Assembly (NCBI RefSeq): GCF_001425485.1
Contig: NZ_LMQW01000010.1
Location: forward strand, 1-56,255
Direction of reading: 5' to 3'
Origin: Aureimonas sp. Leaf427
GTDB lineage: Bacteria > Pseudomonadota > Alphaproteobacteria > Rhizobiales > Rhizobiaceae
DNA length: 56,255 bases
Positions 1-7,456 of the stretch are shown here, piece after piece. A program made the position numbers and the translations under genes. How positions within the stretch are numbered: the stretch's first letter is position 1; every line of letters begins with the position of its first letter. Under the pieces are notes generated by a model. It made no database searches and was not told where the DNA came from. It worked only from the letters and a program-made list of their open reading frames with translations.

Positions 1-97
1 TCGCTACTCGTTACGACCGCCGCACCATCCACTTCAAAGGCTTCGTCCACTTGGCCGGCGCCATGCTCTGGTTGGGCTGAATGTCGATCCGGCCTAG
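1..97 (+). mobile_element. IS5-like insertion sequence, 3' end only
   Basis: The first ~93 bases carry the tail of a transposase frame reading rightward, followed by about a dozen non-coding bases. The amidohydrolase frame on the other strand loses recognisable homology here. A CTAG tetranucleotide at 94-97 marks the likely junction and would fit the 4-bp CTAR-type target duplication known for part of the IS5 family. The rest of the element lies outside the window. The boundary is inferred from where protein similarity breaks, not from a second IS copy. Confidence 0.6.
3..80 (+). CDS. IS5-family transposase, C-terminal fragment (runs off left edge)
   Basis: An open frame enters from the left edge and ends at TGA 78-80, giving 25 residues. 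It starts ATRYDRR, which matches the 'RIATRYDK/R' block near the C-terminus of IS5-family DDE transposases, and it ends in a hydrophobic LAGAMLWLG tail of the kind that closes these proteins. Only the tail is visible, so the catalytic residues cannot be checked and the subgroup is uncertain. Confidence 0.55.
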   Translation, partial: ATRYDRRTIHFKGFVHLAGAMLWLG

Positions 98-370
98 CCA
101 GCGGGTTTCCTCCAGCGGGTCGGCCGGATTTCGGCCATTTTGGATATGCACGGCCTTGACGATGCCGAGGCTTGTCACGTCGCGCCGATAGTCGGCCGGA
201 CGATAGGTTCGGCGGATCGGCGAGAGGTCGCCCTCCAGCGGCTCGGGCCGGCCTGGCTCCAGCCAGGGATAGCTCGACCCTTCGAGGTCCTGGAAGTGCT
301 GGTGCGCATCGACGATGCGCCAGTCCTCGTCGTCGGGACTTGGAACGCTCATCGGCGCTTGCGGGTCCAT
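11..370 (-). pseudogene. Amidohydrolase-2 / fuconolactonase-like protein, truncated by IS
   Basis: The N-terminal ~90 residues match TIM-barrel amidohydrolases of the sugar-lactonase type. A VDAHQHF metal-binding motif lies near residue 20, then a SYPWL block typical of fuconolactonase-like enzymes, then a GIVKAVHIQNG strand. Family members run about 280-300 residues. Here similarity stops after EETRWL (around position 98) and the frame continues as antisense of an IS5-like transposase to a stop at 11. The start (ATG 368-370) overlaps the end of the upstream permease gene by 22 bases, so it was translationally coupled to the importer. The intact enzyme probably hydrolysed a lactone or related product of the imported sugar. 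Only one of the metal ligands remains, so the product should be inactive. Confidence 0.8.
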
Positions 371-1329
371 TGATCGGCGAAGACGGCGAGGATGACGACG
401 AGACCGGAGGCGACATACTGCCAGAAGGAGGGGACGTTCATCAGCGTCAGCCCGTTCTGCAATCCGCCGAGCGTCAGAGCGCCGACGAGCGAGCCGAGCG
501 GATTTCCGACGCCGCCGAAGAGGCTGGCGCCGCCGATCACAGCCGAGCCGATAGCCTGGAGCTCGAAGCCATTACCGCCGATCGGCTCGGCTGCACCGAT
601 GCGTGCGATCAGGATGAAGCCGGCGATGCTGGAGAGAACGCCGGACAGCGTGTAGACCGTGATCTTCACCTGCTCGATCTTGACGCCAGAGAGCTTGGCG
701 GCTTCCTCGTTGCCGCCGATGGCGACGATCTGTTCGCCGAGCGCGGTGTATCGGATCAGGAAAAAGGCCAGTGCCGCGATGACGATCGCGAAGATCACCG
801 GCGTCGGCACGTCGAGGACGCGGCCGGCGAAGATCGAACGAAACGCCCGAGGTAGGCCGTAGATCGGCTGGCCGTCGACGTAGATCAGCGCCATGCCGCG
901 ATAGATGCTGAGCGTGCCGAGCGTGACGATGAAGTCGGGCAGGCGCAGCTTGGCGATGAGAATGCCGTTGACGAGGCCGCAGACGAGACCGACCAGCAGC
1001 CCTGCCCCAATGCCGGCCGCGACGCCGTGGGACATCATGTCGGCGGCCACCATCGAGGACAGGCCGACCACCGAACCGACCGAGAGGTCGATGCCACGCG
1101 TCATGATGACGAGTGTCATGCCGACCGCAATCACCGCGTTGATCGAGGACTGCAGCATGATGTCGACGAGGTTTGACACCTGGTAGAAGGTGCTGTTGAG
1201 GACGGAGAACACTAGGAAGAGCGCGACGCAGCCGATCGCCACGCTCGCCTTGCGCAAAGTGTCGCCGCGGTTCGAGGCTCGTGCGATGCGGTCGCTGTCC
1301 GCCGCGGGGGTTTCGATCGACGGTGTCAC
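349..1329 (-). CDS. CUT2-type sugar ABC transporter permease (RbsC-like)
   Basis: This is a 326-residue integral membrane protein of the BPD_transp_2 family. The hydrophobic segments begin at about residue 30, and the conserved MTRGIDLSVGS motif near residue 80 and FIVTLGTLSIYRG near 145 are hallmarks of ribose/galactose-class permeases. It would form the inner-membrane channel, probably as a homodimer, with the double ATPase encoded just upstream (4-base overlap, 1326-1329) and the binding protein at 2868-3902. Gene order binding protein-ATPase-permease on one strand is normal for CUT2 importers. The substrate is not evident; a pentose, hexose or polyol is likely from the family and from the downstream lactonase-like fragment. 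Confidence 0.93.
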   Translation of the reverse strand: MTPSIETPAADSDRIARASNRGDTLRKASVAIGCVALFLVFSVLNSTFYQVSNLVDIMLQSSINAVIAVGMTLVIMTRGIDLSVGSVVGLSSMVAADMMSHGVAAGIGAGLLVGLVCGLVNGILIAKLRLPDFIVTLGTLSIYRGMALIYVDGQPIYGLPRAFRSIFAGRVLDVPTPVIFAIVIAALAFFLIRYTALGEQIVAIGGNEEAAKLSGVKIEQVKITVYTLSGVLSSIAGFILIARIGAAEPIGGNGFELQAIGSAVIGGASLFGGVGNPLGSLVGALTLGGLQNGLTLMNVPSFWQYVASGLVVILAVFADQWTRKRR

Positions 1330-2861
1330 GGGCTATCCTTCCCCGCGGCCAGCGCCATCAGCTGCGCCTCGGTCAGTTTGTTGTCGTTTTCGACCAGATG
1401 CTCGAGACGCCCCTCGCGAACGACGCCGATGCGGTGGCAGATGAGAAGAAGTTCCGGCAACTCGGACGAGACGACGAGAAGCGCTGCCCCATCGCCCGCC
1501 AGCCGGCGCATCAGCGCATAGATCTCGGCCTTGGCGCCGACGTCGATGCCGCGCGTCGGCTCATCGAAGAGGAAAACGCGGGCGCCCGTGGCAAGCCAGC
1601 GGGCGATCACGACCTTCTGCTGATTGCCGCCGGACAGATTGCGCATCTCGGCCGTCGTGGATCCAGGACGAATACGCATGTCTGCAATGTAGCCTCGGAT
1701 AGCGTTTCGGCGCTCGCTTGCGCGCAGAACGCCGGTGGGCGCGTAGCGCCTGTGGTTTCCGAGGCCGAAATTCTGCTCGACGCTCATCATCGAAACGATG
1801 GCCTGCCCGCGCCGATCCTCGGGAATCAGCGCGATTCCGGCCGCCATGGCATCGCGTGGGCTCCTCGGCATCGCAGCGTCGGCCCCGACGCACATGGCTC
1901 CGCCCGTCGGCGGATCGACGCCGAAGACGGCGCGCAGGATCGCCGAGCGACCGGAGCCGACGAGCCCGGACAGCCCGACGATCTCGCCCGCCTTCACGGC
2001 GAGATCGACATCCCGAACCCGCGATGTCGAGAGCTTGTCGAGCGTCAGAAGCGCGGGAGCCTGGATCTGCGCAGGCTTGTCTGCGCCGAGTTCGCGGGAG
2101 AGTTCGCGCCCGGCGATCAGTTCGTTCAACTGTGCCTCGGAGTAATCGCCGATCGGTCCAGACGCTACGACATCGCCGTCCCGCAGGACGGTGACCCGGT
2201 CGGCGATCGCCCGGATTTCCGCCATGCGGTGGGAAATGTAGACGATCGCCTTTCCCGCCACCTTCAGCCGGCGGATAACGGAGAAGAGATTGTCCTGTTC
2301 GAGCGGGGTCAGGCTGGATGTCGGCTCGTCGAAGGCGATGATCCGGCCGCCGCGCGAGAGCGTCCGACTGATTTCCACGAGCTGCCGGTCGGCCATGCCG
2401 AGGCGCTCCACCAGCGTGTCCACATCGAGATGGGGTGCAAGGTCGTCGAGGATCGCGCGCGCCTGTCGGCGCAGCGCCTCGCGCGGTACGATACGAAGAC
2501 CCCTGGTGCGGCCGAGGAAGATGTTCTGCGCGACGTCGAGCTGAGGAACGAGGCTCAGTTCTTGACTGACGAGGCCGATGCCCATGGCGAGCGCCGAGCG
2601 CGGACCGTCGATGCGCACGGGTCCGACAAAGTCGAGCGCGATGCGCCCGGCATCGGGCTGGACGATGCCGAACATGACCTTCATCAGCGTCGACTTGCCC
2701 GCGCCGTTCTCGCCGAGAAGAGCGTGGACCTCACCGGTTCTCAGCGTGAGATCGACACCCTTCAAGGCTCGCACGCCCGCAAAGCTTTTCGCGATGCCCG
2801 TCATAACGAGGGCCGGAGGTCGGGCGCCTCTGCCCTCCGGGCTCGAAGCAAGGCTCGTCAT
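1326..2861 (-). CDS. CUT2-type sugar ABC transporter ATP-binding protein (RbsA/MglA-like)
   Basis: The 511-residue protein contains two fused nucleotide-binding domains, as usual for this class. Domain 1 has Walker A GENGAGKST at residues 50-58 and Walker B ending IIAFDEPTSSLT. Domain 2 has the degenerate Walker A typical of RbsA (GLVGSGRSA), an intact LSGGNQQKV signature and a Walker B with DEPTRGIDVGAK. It energises the permease encoded downstream. The start ATG 2859-2861 is six bases from the end of the binding-protein gene, so all three genes are probably co-transcribed. Compare the second CUT2 ATPase at 7457-9085, whose domain-2 Walker B differs at the catalytic glutamate. Confidence 0.95.
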   Translation of the reverse strand: MTSLASSPEGRGARPPALVMTGIAKSFAGVRALKGVDLTLRTGEVHALLGENGAGKSTLMKVMFGIVQPDAGRIALDFVGPVRIDGPRSALAMGIGLVSQELSLVPQLDVAQNIFLGRTRGLRIVPREALRRQARAILDDLAPHLDVDTLVERLGMADRQLVEISRTLSRGGRIIAFDEPTSSLTPLEQDNLFSVIRRLKVAGKAIVYISHRMAEIRAIADRVTVLRDGDVVASGPIGDYSEAQLNELIAGRELSRELGADKPAQIQAPALLTLDKLSTSRVRDVDLAVKAGEIVGLSGLVGSGRSAILRAVFGVDPPTGGAMCVGADAAMPRSPRDAMAAGIALIPEDRRGQAIVSMMSVEQNFGLGNHRRYAPTGVLRASERRNAIRGYIADMRIRPGSTTAEMRNLSGGNQQKVVIARWLATGARVFLFDEPTRGIDVGAKAEIYALMRRLAGDGAALLVVSSELPELLLICHRIGVVREGRLEHLVENDNKLTEAQLMALAAGKDSP

Positions 2862-2867
2862 GGAGCC

Positions 2868-3902
2868 TCACTTCACCTTCGGATCGGGAAAGTCCGCGAC
2901 GTTGTCCTTCGTCAACGTGGCCTGCGGCGACACGATCCAGGCCGGGATCGCCTGGCAGTCGAGCAGACGAAGCGCCATCTGGACGCCGATCTGACCTTCC
3001 TCGTAGGGGAATTCGGCGACCGTAGCCCGCATCTCGCCGGCGCCGACGGAGCGCTTGGCCTCGCGGATGCCGTCGGTTCCGACGACCGCGACCTTGTCGA
3101 GCCCGCTCGACTGAGAGACGGCCTCGACCACGCCGAGCGCCATGCCATCGTTGTTGGCGTAGACGCCGACGAGATCGGGGGTCTGGCGCAGGATGTTGGC
3201 CGTGGCATTCATCGCGGTCAGCCGGTCCCAGTTGCCCGGCTGACTGGCGACGAGCTCGAACTTCGGATTTTTGGCGAGCTCTTCCTTGAAGCCCTGGATG
3301 CGCATCCGCGCATTCGGCGAACCGGCCGCGCCTTCGATCTGGGCGACCTTGCCGCCGTCCGGATAAAGTGTCGAGAACAGCGCCGCGGCCTTAGCGCCGA
3401 TGGCGACCTGATCGGTGCCAACATAGGTGCTGGCACCCTCGGTCCGCGCGTCGTCGACGATGATGGTCGGAATGTTGGCGACCCGCGCGGCCTCGATCAC
3501 CGGCACGAGGTTGGAATCCGACTGCGGCGACAGCAACAGCGCGTCGGGGTTTTGCGAGAGGACGGTCTGCGCAAGGTTCAGTTGCTCGATCATCGAGGAC
3601 TCGTCCTTGGCAGCCTGGACGTCCACGGTGATCCCATACTTGGCGCCCTCGTCCTTGATGCCAGCGGCGACGTCCTGCCAGAATTCGTTGATCAGCGTTT
3701 TCGTCACATAGGCAAAGCGCAGATCCTTCTTCTTCGGCGCCGGTACCGTGCCAAATTCCGCCTCGACGGCGGCGGATTCGATCCGGTCTGCCTTTGCCGT
3801 CGGATAGGCCGAGCAGCTTTCCTGCGCATGGGTCACCGAAGGGCCCATCGATAGCGCGAGCGCCGTCGTGGCAACGAGACCGTTGCGAATTCGTCCGAGC
3901 AT
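2868..3902 (-). CDS. Sugar ABC transporter periplasmic substrate-binding protein
   Basis: The 344-residue protein starts with a Sec-type signal peptide (basic MLGRIRNG, hydrophobic core, likely cleavage after THA near residue 26). The rest is a Peripla_BP_4 (RbsB-like) fold: the first strand is LRFAYVTKTL, followed by the family blocks DALLLSPQSD, IIVDDAR and YVGTDQ, then the interdomain region and the VYANNDGMALG block. It captures the ligand in the periplasm and delivers it to the permease. It is the promoter-proximal gene of the operon and diverges from a LysR-type regulator, the natural candidate controller. There is a single ordinary Sec signal, unlike the Tat-exported binding proteins at 5992 and 11550. 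Confidence 0.93.
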   Translation of the reverse strand: MLGRIRNGLVATTALALSMGPSVTHAQESCSAYPTAKADRIESAAVEAEFGTVPAPKKKDLRFAYVTKTLINEFWQDVAAGIKDEGAKYGITVDVQAAKDESSMIEQLNLAQTVLSQNPDALLLSPQSDSNLVPVIEAARVANIPTIIVDDARTEGASTYVGTDQVAIGAKAAALFSTLYPDGGKVAQIEGAAGSPNARMRIQGFKEELAKNPKFELVASQPGNWDRLTAMNATANILRQTPDLVGVYANNDGMALGVVEAVSQSSGLDKVAVVGTDGIREAKRSVGAGEMRATVAEFPYEEGQIGVQMALRLLDCQAIPAWIVSPQATLTKDNVADFPDPKVK

Positions 3903-4231
3903 GTCATCCTCCCATCGTGGCGCGGACCTCCATCCGACGCCGGTCGCTCTGCCCTATCGGGATTTCGGGTCCGTTGAACTGCCTCGAAGGCCGTTTCGCC
4001 AACCGCAAACGTTGGCGGATACGGCAGAACGTCTTTCGGCAGTGCCGGACCTCGTTTTATACCGACCTCGTCGCCATCGATCGCGATCAACGGGTCGGCG
4101 ACGAGAGGTTAGGACAGGCTATTCGTTAGAAGCAATTTAGAAGCTTTGCTCGATCTGTTAGTTTGGCTAAATGGTTTTATCCCTCGCGCGATCGGTCTGG
4201 TCGCAACTGTCTCCTGCCCATTCACGAGCTG
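3903..4231. promoter_or_regulatory. Divergent intergenic region between importer operon and LysR gene
   Basis: These 329 bases separate two divergent genes and must carry both promoters. The portion nearest the LysR gene (4110-4175) is clearly more AT-rich than its surroundings and contains short repeats of the type TTAGAAGC (around 4126 and 4137). LysR proteins normally bind such AT-rich T-N11-A sites between their own gene and a divergent target. No convincing -35/-10 pair was assigned by eye. Small open frames here look like chance frames in GC-rich DNA. Confidence 0.45.
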
Positions 4232-5131
4232 ATGATGCAGTTACCCGTTAAAGCGATCTGGGTGTTTCATGCCGTCGCGAAAGCGGGGAGCGTTTCGCGC
4301 GCGGCCGAAGAATTGGGCGTCACGCCTTCAGCTGTCAGCCAGCAGATCCAAGCACTCGAAGTGCAACTCGGTCTTTCCCTGATGCATAAGGCGGGCCGTC
4401 GCGTCGTCCTCACGGAGGCCGGCGAGCGCTACTTCGCGACGATCGACGACGAGATCGGCCGGATCGTTGAGGCGACCTCGGCGATCAGGGGTTATCGCTC
4501 TGTGACATCCCTTACAGTTCGGGCGACGCCGACACTGTCCAACAAATGGCTCTTGCCGCGGCTCCAGACGTTCCTCGATCTCTATCCCGACATCGAGATC
4601 CGGATCGACGGGACGAACGAACCGACCGACTTCAATCGCGAGATCGTCGATCTCGAGATCCGCCACGGAGACGGGCGGTGGCCCGGCCTCTTCGTCGAGG
4701 GGATGGGGGAGGAAACCTTCGTGCCCGCCTGCGCGCCGAGCCTTGCCGCATCCGGCAGCCTTTCGCCCGAGGATCTCCCGAGCTACCGGCTTATCCATTC
4801 CGTGAAGTCGCAGGCGCAGTGGGGCCGGTGGTTTGCCGAAGCCGGCGTCCGGCCAACGCAACGCTGGCGCCGCCTCCTCTTCGATCGCAGCCATATGGCC
4901 ATCGACGCTGCCTCCGGCGGCATGGGCATCGCCCTTGAAAGCACGACGATGATGGAGCGGGAATTTGCGAACGGCACCCTCCTCTGTCCCGTCGCGAAAC
5001 CACCCCGGATCGGCATCGTGACACAGTGGATCGTCTGCCCGCGCGACCACCTTCGCCACAAGAAAGTTCAGGCCTTCCTCGAATGGCTTCGAACGAACCG
5101 CGAGTTTTCGAGAACGGTGCAGTCCAAGTGA
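4232..5131 (+). CDS. LysR-family transcriptional regulator (GcvA-like)
   Basis: With the start at ATG 4232 (or the adjacent ATG 4235) the product is 299 residues, a normal LysR length. An upstream in-frame start at 4163 would add 23 residues with no family similarity. The N-terminal winged helix-turn-helix reads VFHAVAKAGSVSRAAEELGV followed by TPSAVSQQIQALE. The substrate-binding domain follows, with the GcvA/AmpR-type block WLLPRLQTF and the segment FNREIVDLEIRHGDG. It faces away from the CUT2 operon at 349-3902 and stands upstream of the second transport cluster, so it could control either or both. The inducer is unknown. Confidence 0.9.
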   Translation: MMQLPVKAIWVFHAVAKAGSVSRAAEELGVTPSAVSQQIQALEVQLGLSLMHKAGRRVVLTEAGERYFATIDDEIGRIVEATSAIRGYRSVTSLTVRATPTLSNKWLLPRLQTFLDLYPDIEIRIDGTNEPTDFNREIVDLEIRHGDGRWPGLFVEGMGEETFVPACAPSLAASGSLSPEDLPSYRLIHSVKSQAQWGRWFAEAGVRPTQRWRRLLFDRSHMAIDAASGGMGIALESTTMMEREFANGTLLCPVAKPPRIGIVTQWIVCPRDHLRHKKVQAFLEWLRTNREFSRTVQSK

Positions 5132-5482
5132 TTCGATCGGGTTCTCGTTACATGAACGCTCGGAAGCCGTAAATTTTATTATCATATTCTAGTACAAGCA
5201 ATCAATTTTACAAGAAAAATCGTTGATGACCTTCTCAATTTGAATTGACATTCCTTCAAAAGGACAGAAGTTAGTACTTCAAGTCTCAGAAATTTTTCTT
5301 CCATCGAGGAGCTGTTCGTCTAGCTTGGAGCTATCTCTGGCGAAATTGTTTTGGATAGGGCGCTGCTACCTTATCCTGATCTCGGGCAGCTTTCAGCTCT
5401 ATTATAGGGGTGAGCCCAGCGGACGGTTGCCGTACGGCGATAACCCGGCGCAGGGCTGAAAACGCCAGTTCCTGACCCGACG

Positions 5483-5542
5483 GCTCAACGCCACCTTCGC
5501 CTTGAAGGTGAGGCTGTGATTGCGCCTGGGTCTCTTCGTCAT
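5483..5542 (-). pseudogene. IS3-family transposase OrfA remnant (N-terminus)
   Basis: Reading leftward from ATG 5540-5542 the frame encodes MTKRPRRNHSLTFKAKVAL, which closely resembles the first ~19 residues of OrfA proteins of IS3-family elements (typically MTKRPRRNHSPAFKAKVAL). After this the similarity ends abruptly and the frame becomes unrelated sequence, so most of the gene is missing. This is a scar, not an active element, and marks past IS activity on the left side of the monooxygenase cluster. Confidence 0.7.
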
Positions 5543-5650
5543 CGTTTCTTCTGATCGCAGCCATCCTGGCCGCCTTGAGGCAGACAATCCACTCAGCCCA
5601 CTGTGCAGATTCGCGGAGCCACCTCTTTCGACCCTGACGGGGCGCAAGTT

Positions 5651-5670
5651 AGGAAACTGGAAAGTTTCCT
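5651..5670. promoter_or_regulatory. Perfect inverted repeat, TetR-operator-like
   Basis: AGGAAACT and AGTTTCCT are perfect reverse complements separated by GGAA. The overall shape, a GGAAAC half-site dyad of about 20 bp, resembles operators bound by TetR-family dimers. No TetR gene is in the window. It could be a relic of a lost regulator-target region, an IS end or a hairpin. It lies about 320 bases upstream of the binding-protein gene at 5992. Confidence 0.4.
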
Positions 5671-5770
5671 CGTTGATCGGCGCGGCTGGTTCGGGTGAAG
5701 GCCATTCAGCCCAACACATCGGCGGCACACTCGCATTCCCCGGAATGAAACTGCACTTCAGCCTCGCAAA

Positions 5771-5822
5771 TTGGAACTTTTGTCCTCGATAATGTCTATT
5801 ATCATTATAGATTATATATACC
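5771..5822 (+). promoter_or_regulatory. Putative promoter/operator of the monooxygenase-transport cluster
   Basis: An AT-rich block upstream of the 5992 gene contains the inverted repeat GATAAT-GTCT-ATTATC at 5788-5803. A -35-like TTGTCC (5780-5785) and a -10-like ATTATA (5804-5809) are 18 bases apart and flank the repeat, so a repressor bound there would occlude the promoter. In such GC-rich DNA this run is the most promoter-like sequence in the gap. Assignment is by eye only. A transcript from here would have a leader of about 170 bases. Confidence 0.35.
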
Positions 5823-5991
5823 AGCAACGTGCGCTGGTCAGCGAGCCGTTGCATCGGAAAGTGCGCCCAATTTTCGCGCGTGCGGATCGAGAAAGGCGGC
5901 CAGACGAACGCCCTCAATATTCTACGAATCCGCTCCGGAGTCGCTTTTCGCCAACCGGTTACACCCACTTTCCTCATCTAAGCAGGCATCC

Positions 5992-7332
5992 ATGGCATCC
6001 CGCTCCCGGTTTCCCGTCTTCCCCGATTTTTCGAACAAAGCGATGATCGACCGCCATCTCGATCGCCTGGATACGACCGGCGTTTCGCGGCGCGACTTCC
6101 TAGCGCTCGCCTCGGCCGGCGCCGCAGCGTCCGCCTTCGCCGCGACGATGGGCCTGCCCTCGGTCGCCGTCGCAGCGCCGACCGGCAAGATCGCCTATCT
6201 CGCCTGGAGTGCCAGCACAGAGTACAACCAACTCGTCAGCAAGGGCGCGGCGGCGGCGGCCAAGGATCTGGGCTTTAACTATGCGCTGCTCGACGGCCAG
6301 ATCGATGCCGGCCGCCAGTTGAACCAGTTCGAAGAACTGACAACCACGCAGGCGACCGGCGGTTTCTTCAACATTCTCGACGGCAGTGCCCTCAAGCGCG
6401 CCTCCCAATTTGCGGAAACTTCCAGGGTCTATTTCGGCGCTGTCTGGGACAGCCTTCCCTGGTTCACGCCCTTCGACGGCGGCGACTATTACACGCTCTA
6501 CGCCAATCCCGAGGAAGACGCCGCCCATCGCGGCGTGACGGAGGCTCTCCTGACGGCCGTGACCGAAAAGTTCGGCGGCGGCAAGGTGGTCGCTCTCACC
6601 GGAACGCCGGGCAACTGGTGCGAGACCGCGCGCAATCGCGGGCGCGACGAGGCCTTCGCCAAGCATCCGGGGACGCAGCTCGTCGATCAGTTGCCGGGCA
6701 AATGGCTGCGCGAGGAATCGCTGCGCGCCACCGAGGATCTTCTGACACGCAACCACGACATCGTCGGCATCATCACCCAGAACGACGACGAAGCGCAGGG
6801 CGCCATCGCCGCCCTGCGCAATGCCGGCCTGCGGGCGGGCGAGGACGTTCTCGTCGCAGGCGCCGACGGCACGTCGCTGGGCGCGGAGGCGATCCGCAAG
6901 GGTCAGCAGGTCGCAACCAGCGGCAACAGCCCGGTCTTCACCGGAGCGCTCTTCGTCTCGCGCATCTACGACGTTACCCATGGCTGGGTGCCGAGTGTGC
7001 CGGAGCGCCAGCTCTACTGGCGGCCGACGATCGTCACCAAGGACAATGTCGATGCCTATGTCGCCCGTTACGTGAACGACGACGGGGTCGAGCCCTTCGA
7101 TTACAGGCGCATGTCGAAGGTGCTGCATCCCGACGACTGGGACCCGCAGGCCGACGTCTATCCCATCGACATCGAGCAGCACTGGCGCGGCTACGAGAAG
7201 CCCGCCGGCTGGGCGCCGCCCGCAGCCTATGCCGAGGCGAAGGCTGCGGGCGAGTTCGAACGAGTGAAGGCCGAATACGCCGACCACTACAAAATCAAGT
7301 TCGACGGCCCCGGTCCGAACGCCCGGAGCTGA
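5992..7332 (+). CDS. Tat-exported sugar-type ABC substrate-binding protein (first copy)
   Basis: The 446-residue protein has a twin-arginine signal: TTGVSRRDFLALA with the arginines at 33-34, then a hydrophobic stretch and an A-x-A-like cleavage site near VAVAAP. The mature part belongs to the Peripla_BP_4/RbsB superfamily (KIAYLAWSAS opening, IVGIITQNDDEAQG ligand-domain block, VLVAGADGT). It is long for the family because of a C-terminal extension rich in Trp and Tyr (DDWDPQADVYPIDIEQHW). A close paralogue lies at 11550-12887 with the same signal motif and the same tail. It heads the operon and should feed the ATPase/permease pair just downstream. Tat export suggests folding before export. 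The ligand is unknown. Confidence 0.9.
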   Translation: MASRSRFPVFPDFSNKAMIDRHLDRLDTTGVSRRDFLALASAGAAASAFAATMGLPSVAVAAPTGKIAYLAWSASTEYNQLVSKGAAAAAKDLGFNYALLDGQIDAGRQLNQFEELTTTQATGGFFNILDGSALKRASQFAETSRVYFGAVWDSLPWFTPFDGGDYYTLYANPEEDAAHRGVTEALLTAVTEKFGGGKVVALTGTPGNWCETARNRGRDEAFAKHPGTQLVDQLPGKWLREESLRATEDLLTRNHDIVGIITQNDDEAQGAIAALRNAGLRAGEDVLVAGADGTSLGAEAIRKGQQVATSGNSPVFTGALFVSRIYDVTHGWVPSVPERQLYWRPTIVTKDNVDAYVARYVNDDGVEPFDYRRMSKVLHPDDWDPQADVYPIDIEQHWRGYEKPAGWAPPAAYAEAKAAGEFERVKAEYADHYKIKFDGPGPNARS

Positions 7333-7338
7333 ACGTTC

Positions 7339-7366
7339 GCGGCCGTTGGCAGAATGCGACGGCCGC
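7339..7366 (+). terminator. Intercistronic hairpin after binding-protein gene
   Basis: GCGGCCGT (7339-7346) and ACGGCCGC (7359-7366) form a perfect 8-bp stem with a 12-base loop, starting seven bases after the stop codon. No U-run follows. Such hairpins between a first-gene binding protein and its transporter often protect the upstream mRNA or attenuate read-through, giving more binding protein than membrane components. A similar arrangement occurs at 21514-21542. Confidence 0.5.
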
Positions 7367-7456
7367 GTCGCTCGACAGGCAAGGCCGCAGGCTTTGCCAA
7401 GGCTGTCGCTCAGCCTGCCGATCTCTGCCTGGCTCCAGAAAAGGTCCGATTCGATC

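Larger units (their letters stand above)
5132..5991. other. 860-bp gene-poor mosaic with IS scar and inverted repeats
   Basis: No intact gene is visible. From 5150 to 5320 the sequence is strikingly AT-rich compared with the rest of the window. From about 5460 to 5542 there is a transposase scar on the minus strand. A perfect 8+8 inverted repeat lies at 5651-5670, and an AT-rich stretch at 5785-5822 contains another inverted repeat. The open frames of 70-190 codons crossing the area have no recognisable domains apart from the scar. The composition suggests patched DNA left by mobile elements, with the promoter of the downstream operon in its right half. Confidence 0.6.

Noticed and set aside
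1281-3854. 857-codon plus-strand open frame antisense to the CUT2 operon
   Set aside because: It lies opposite three well-supported genes, has no recognisable domains and shows the Arg/Ala/Asp-rich composition of reverse-strand frames in GC-rich DNA.
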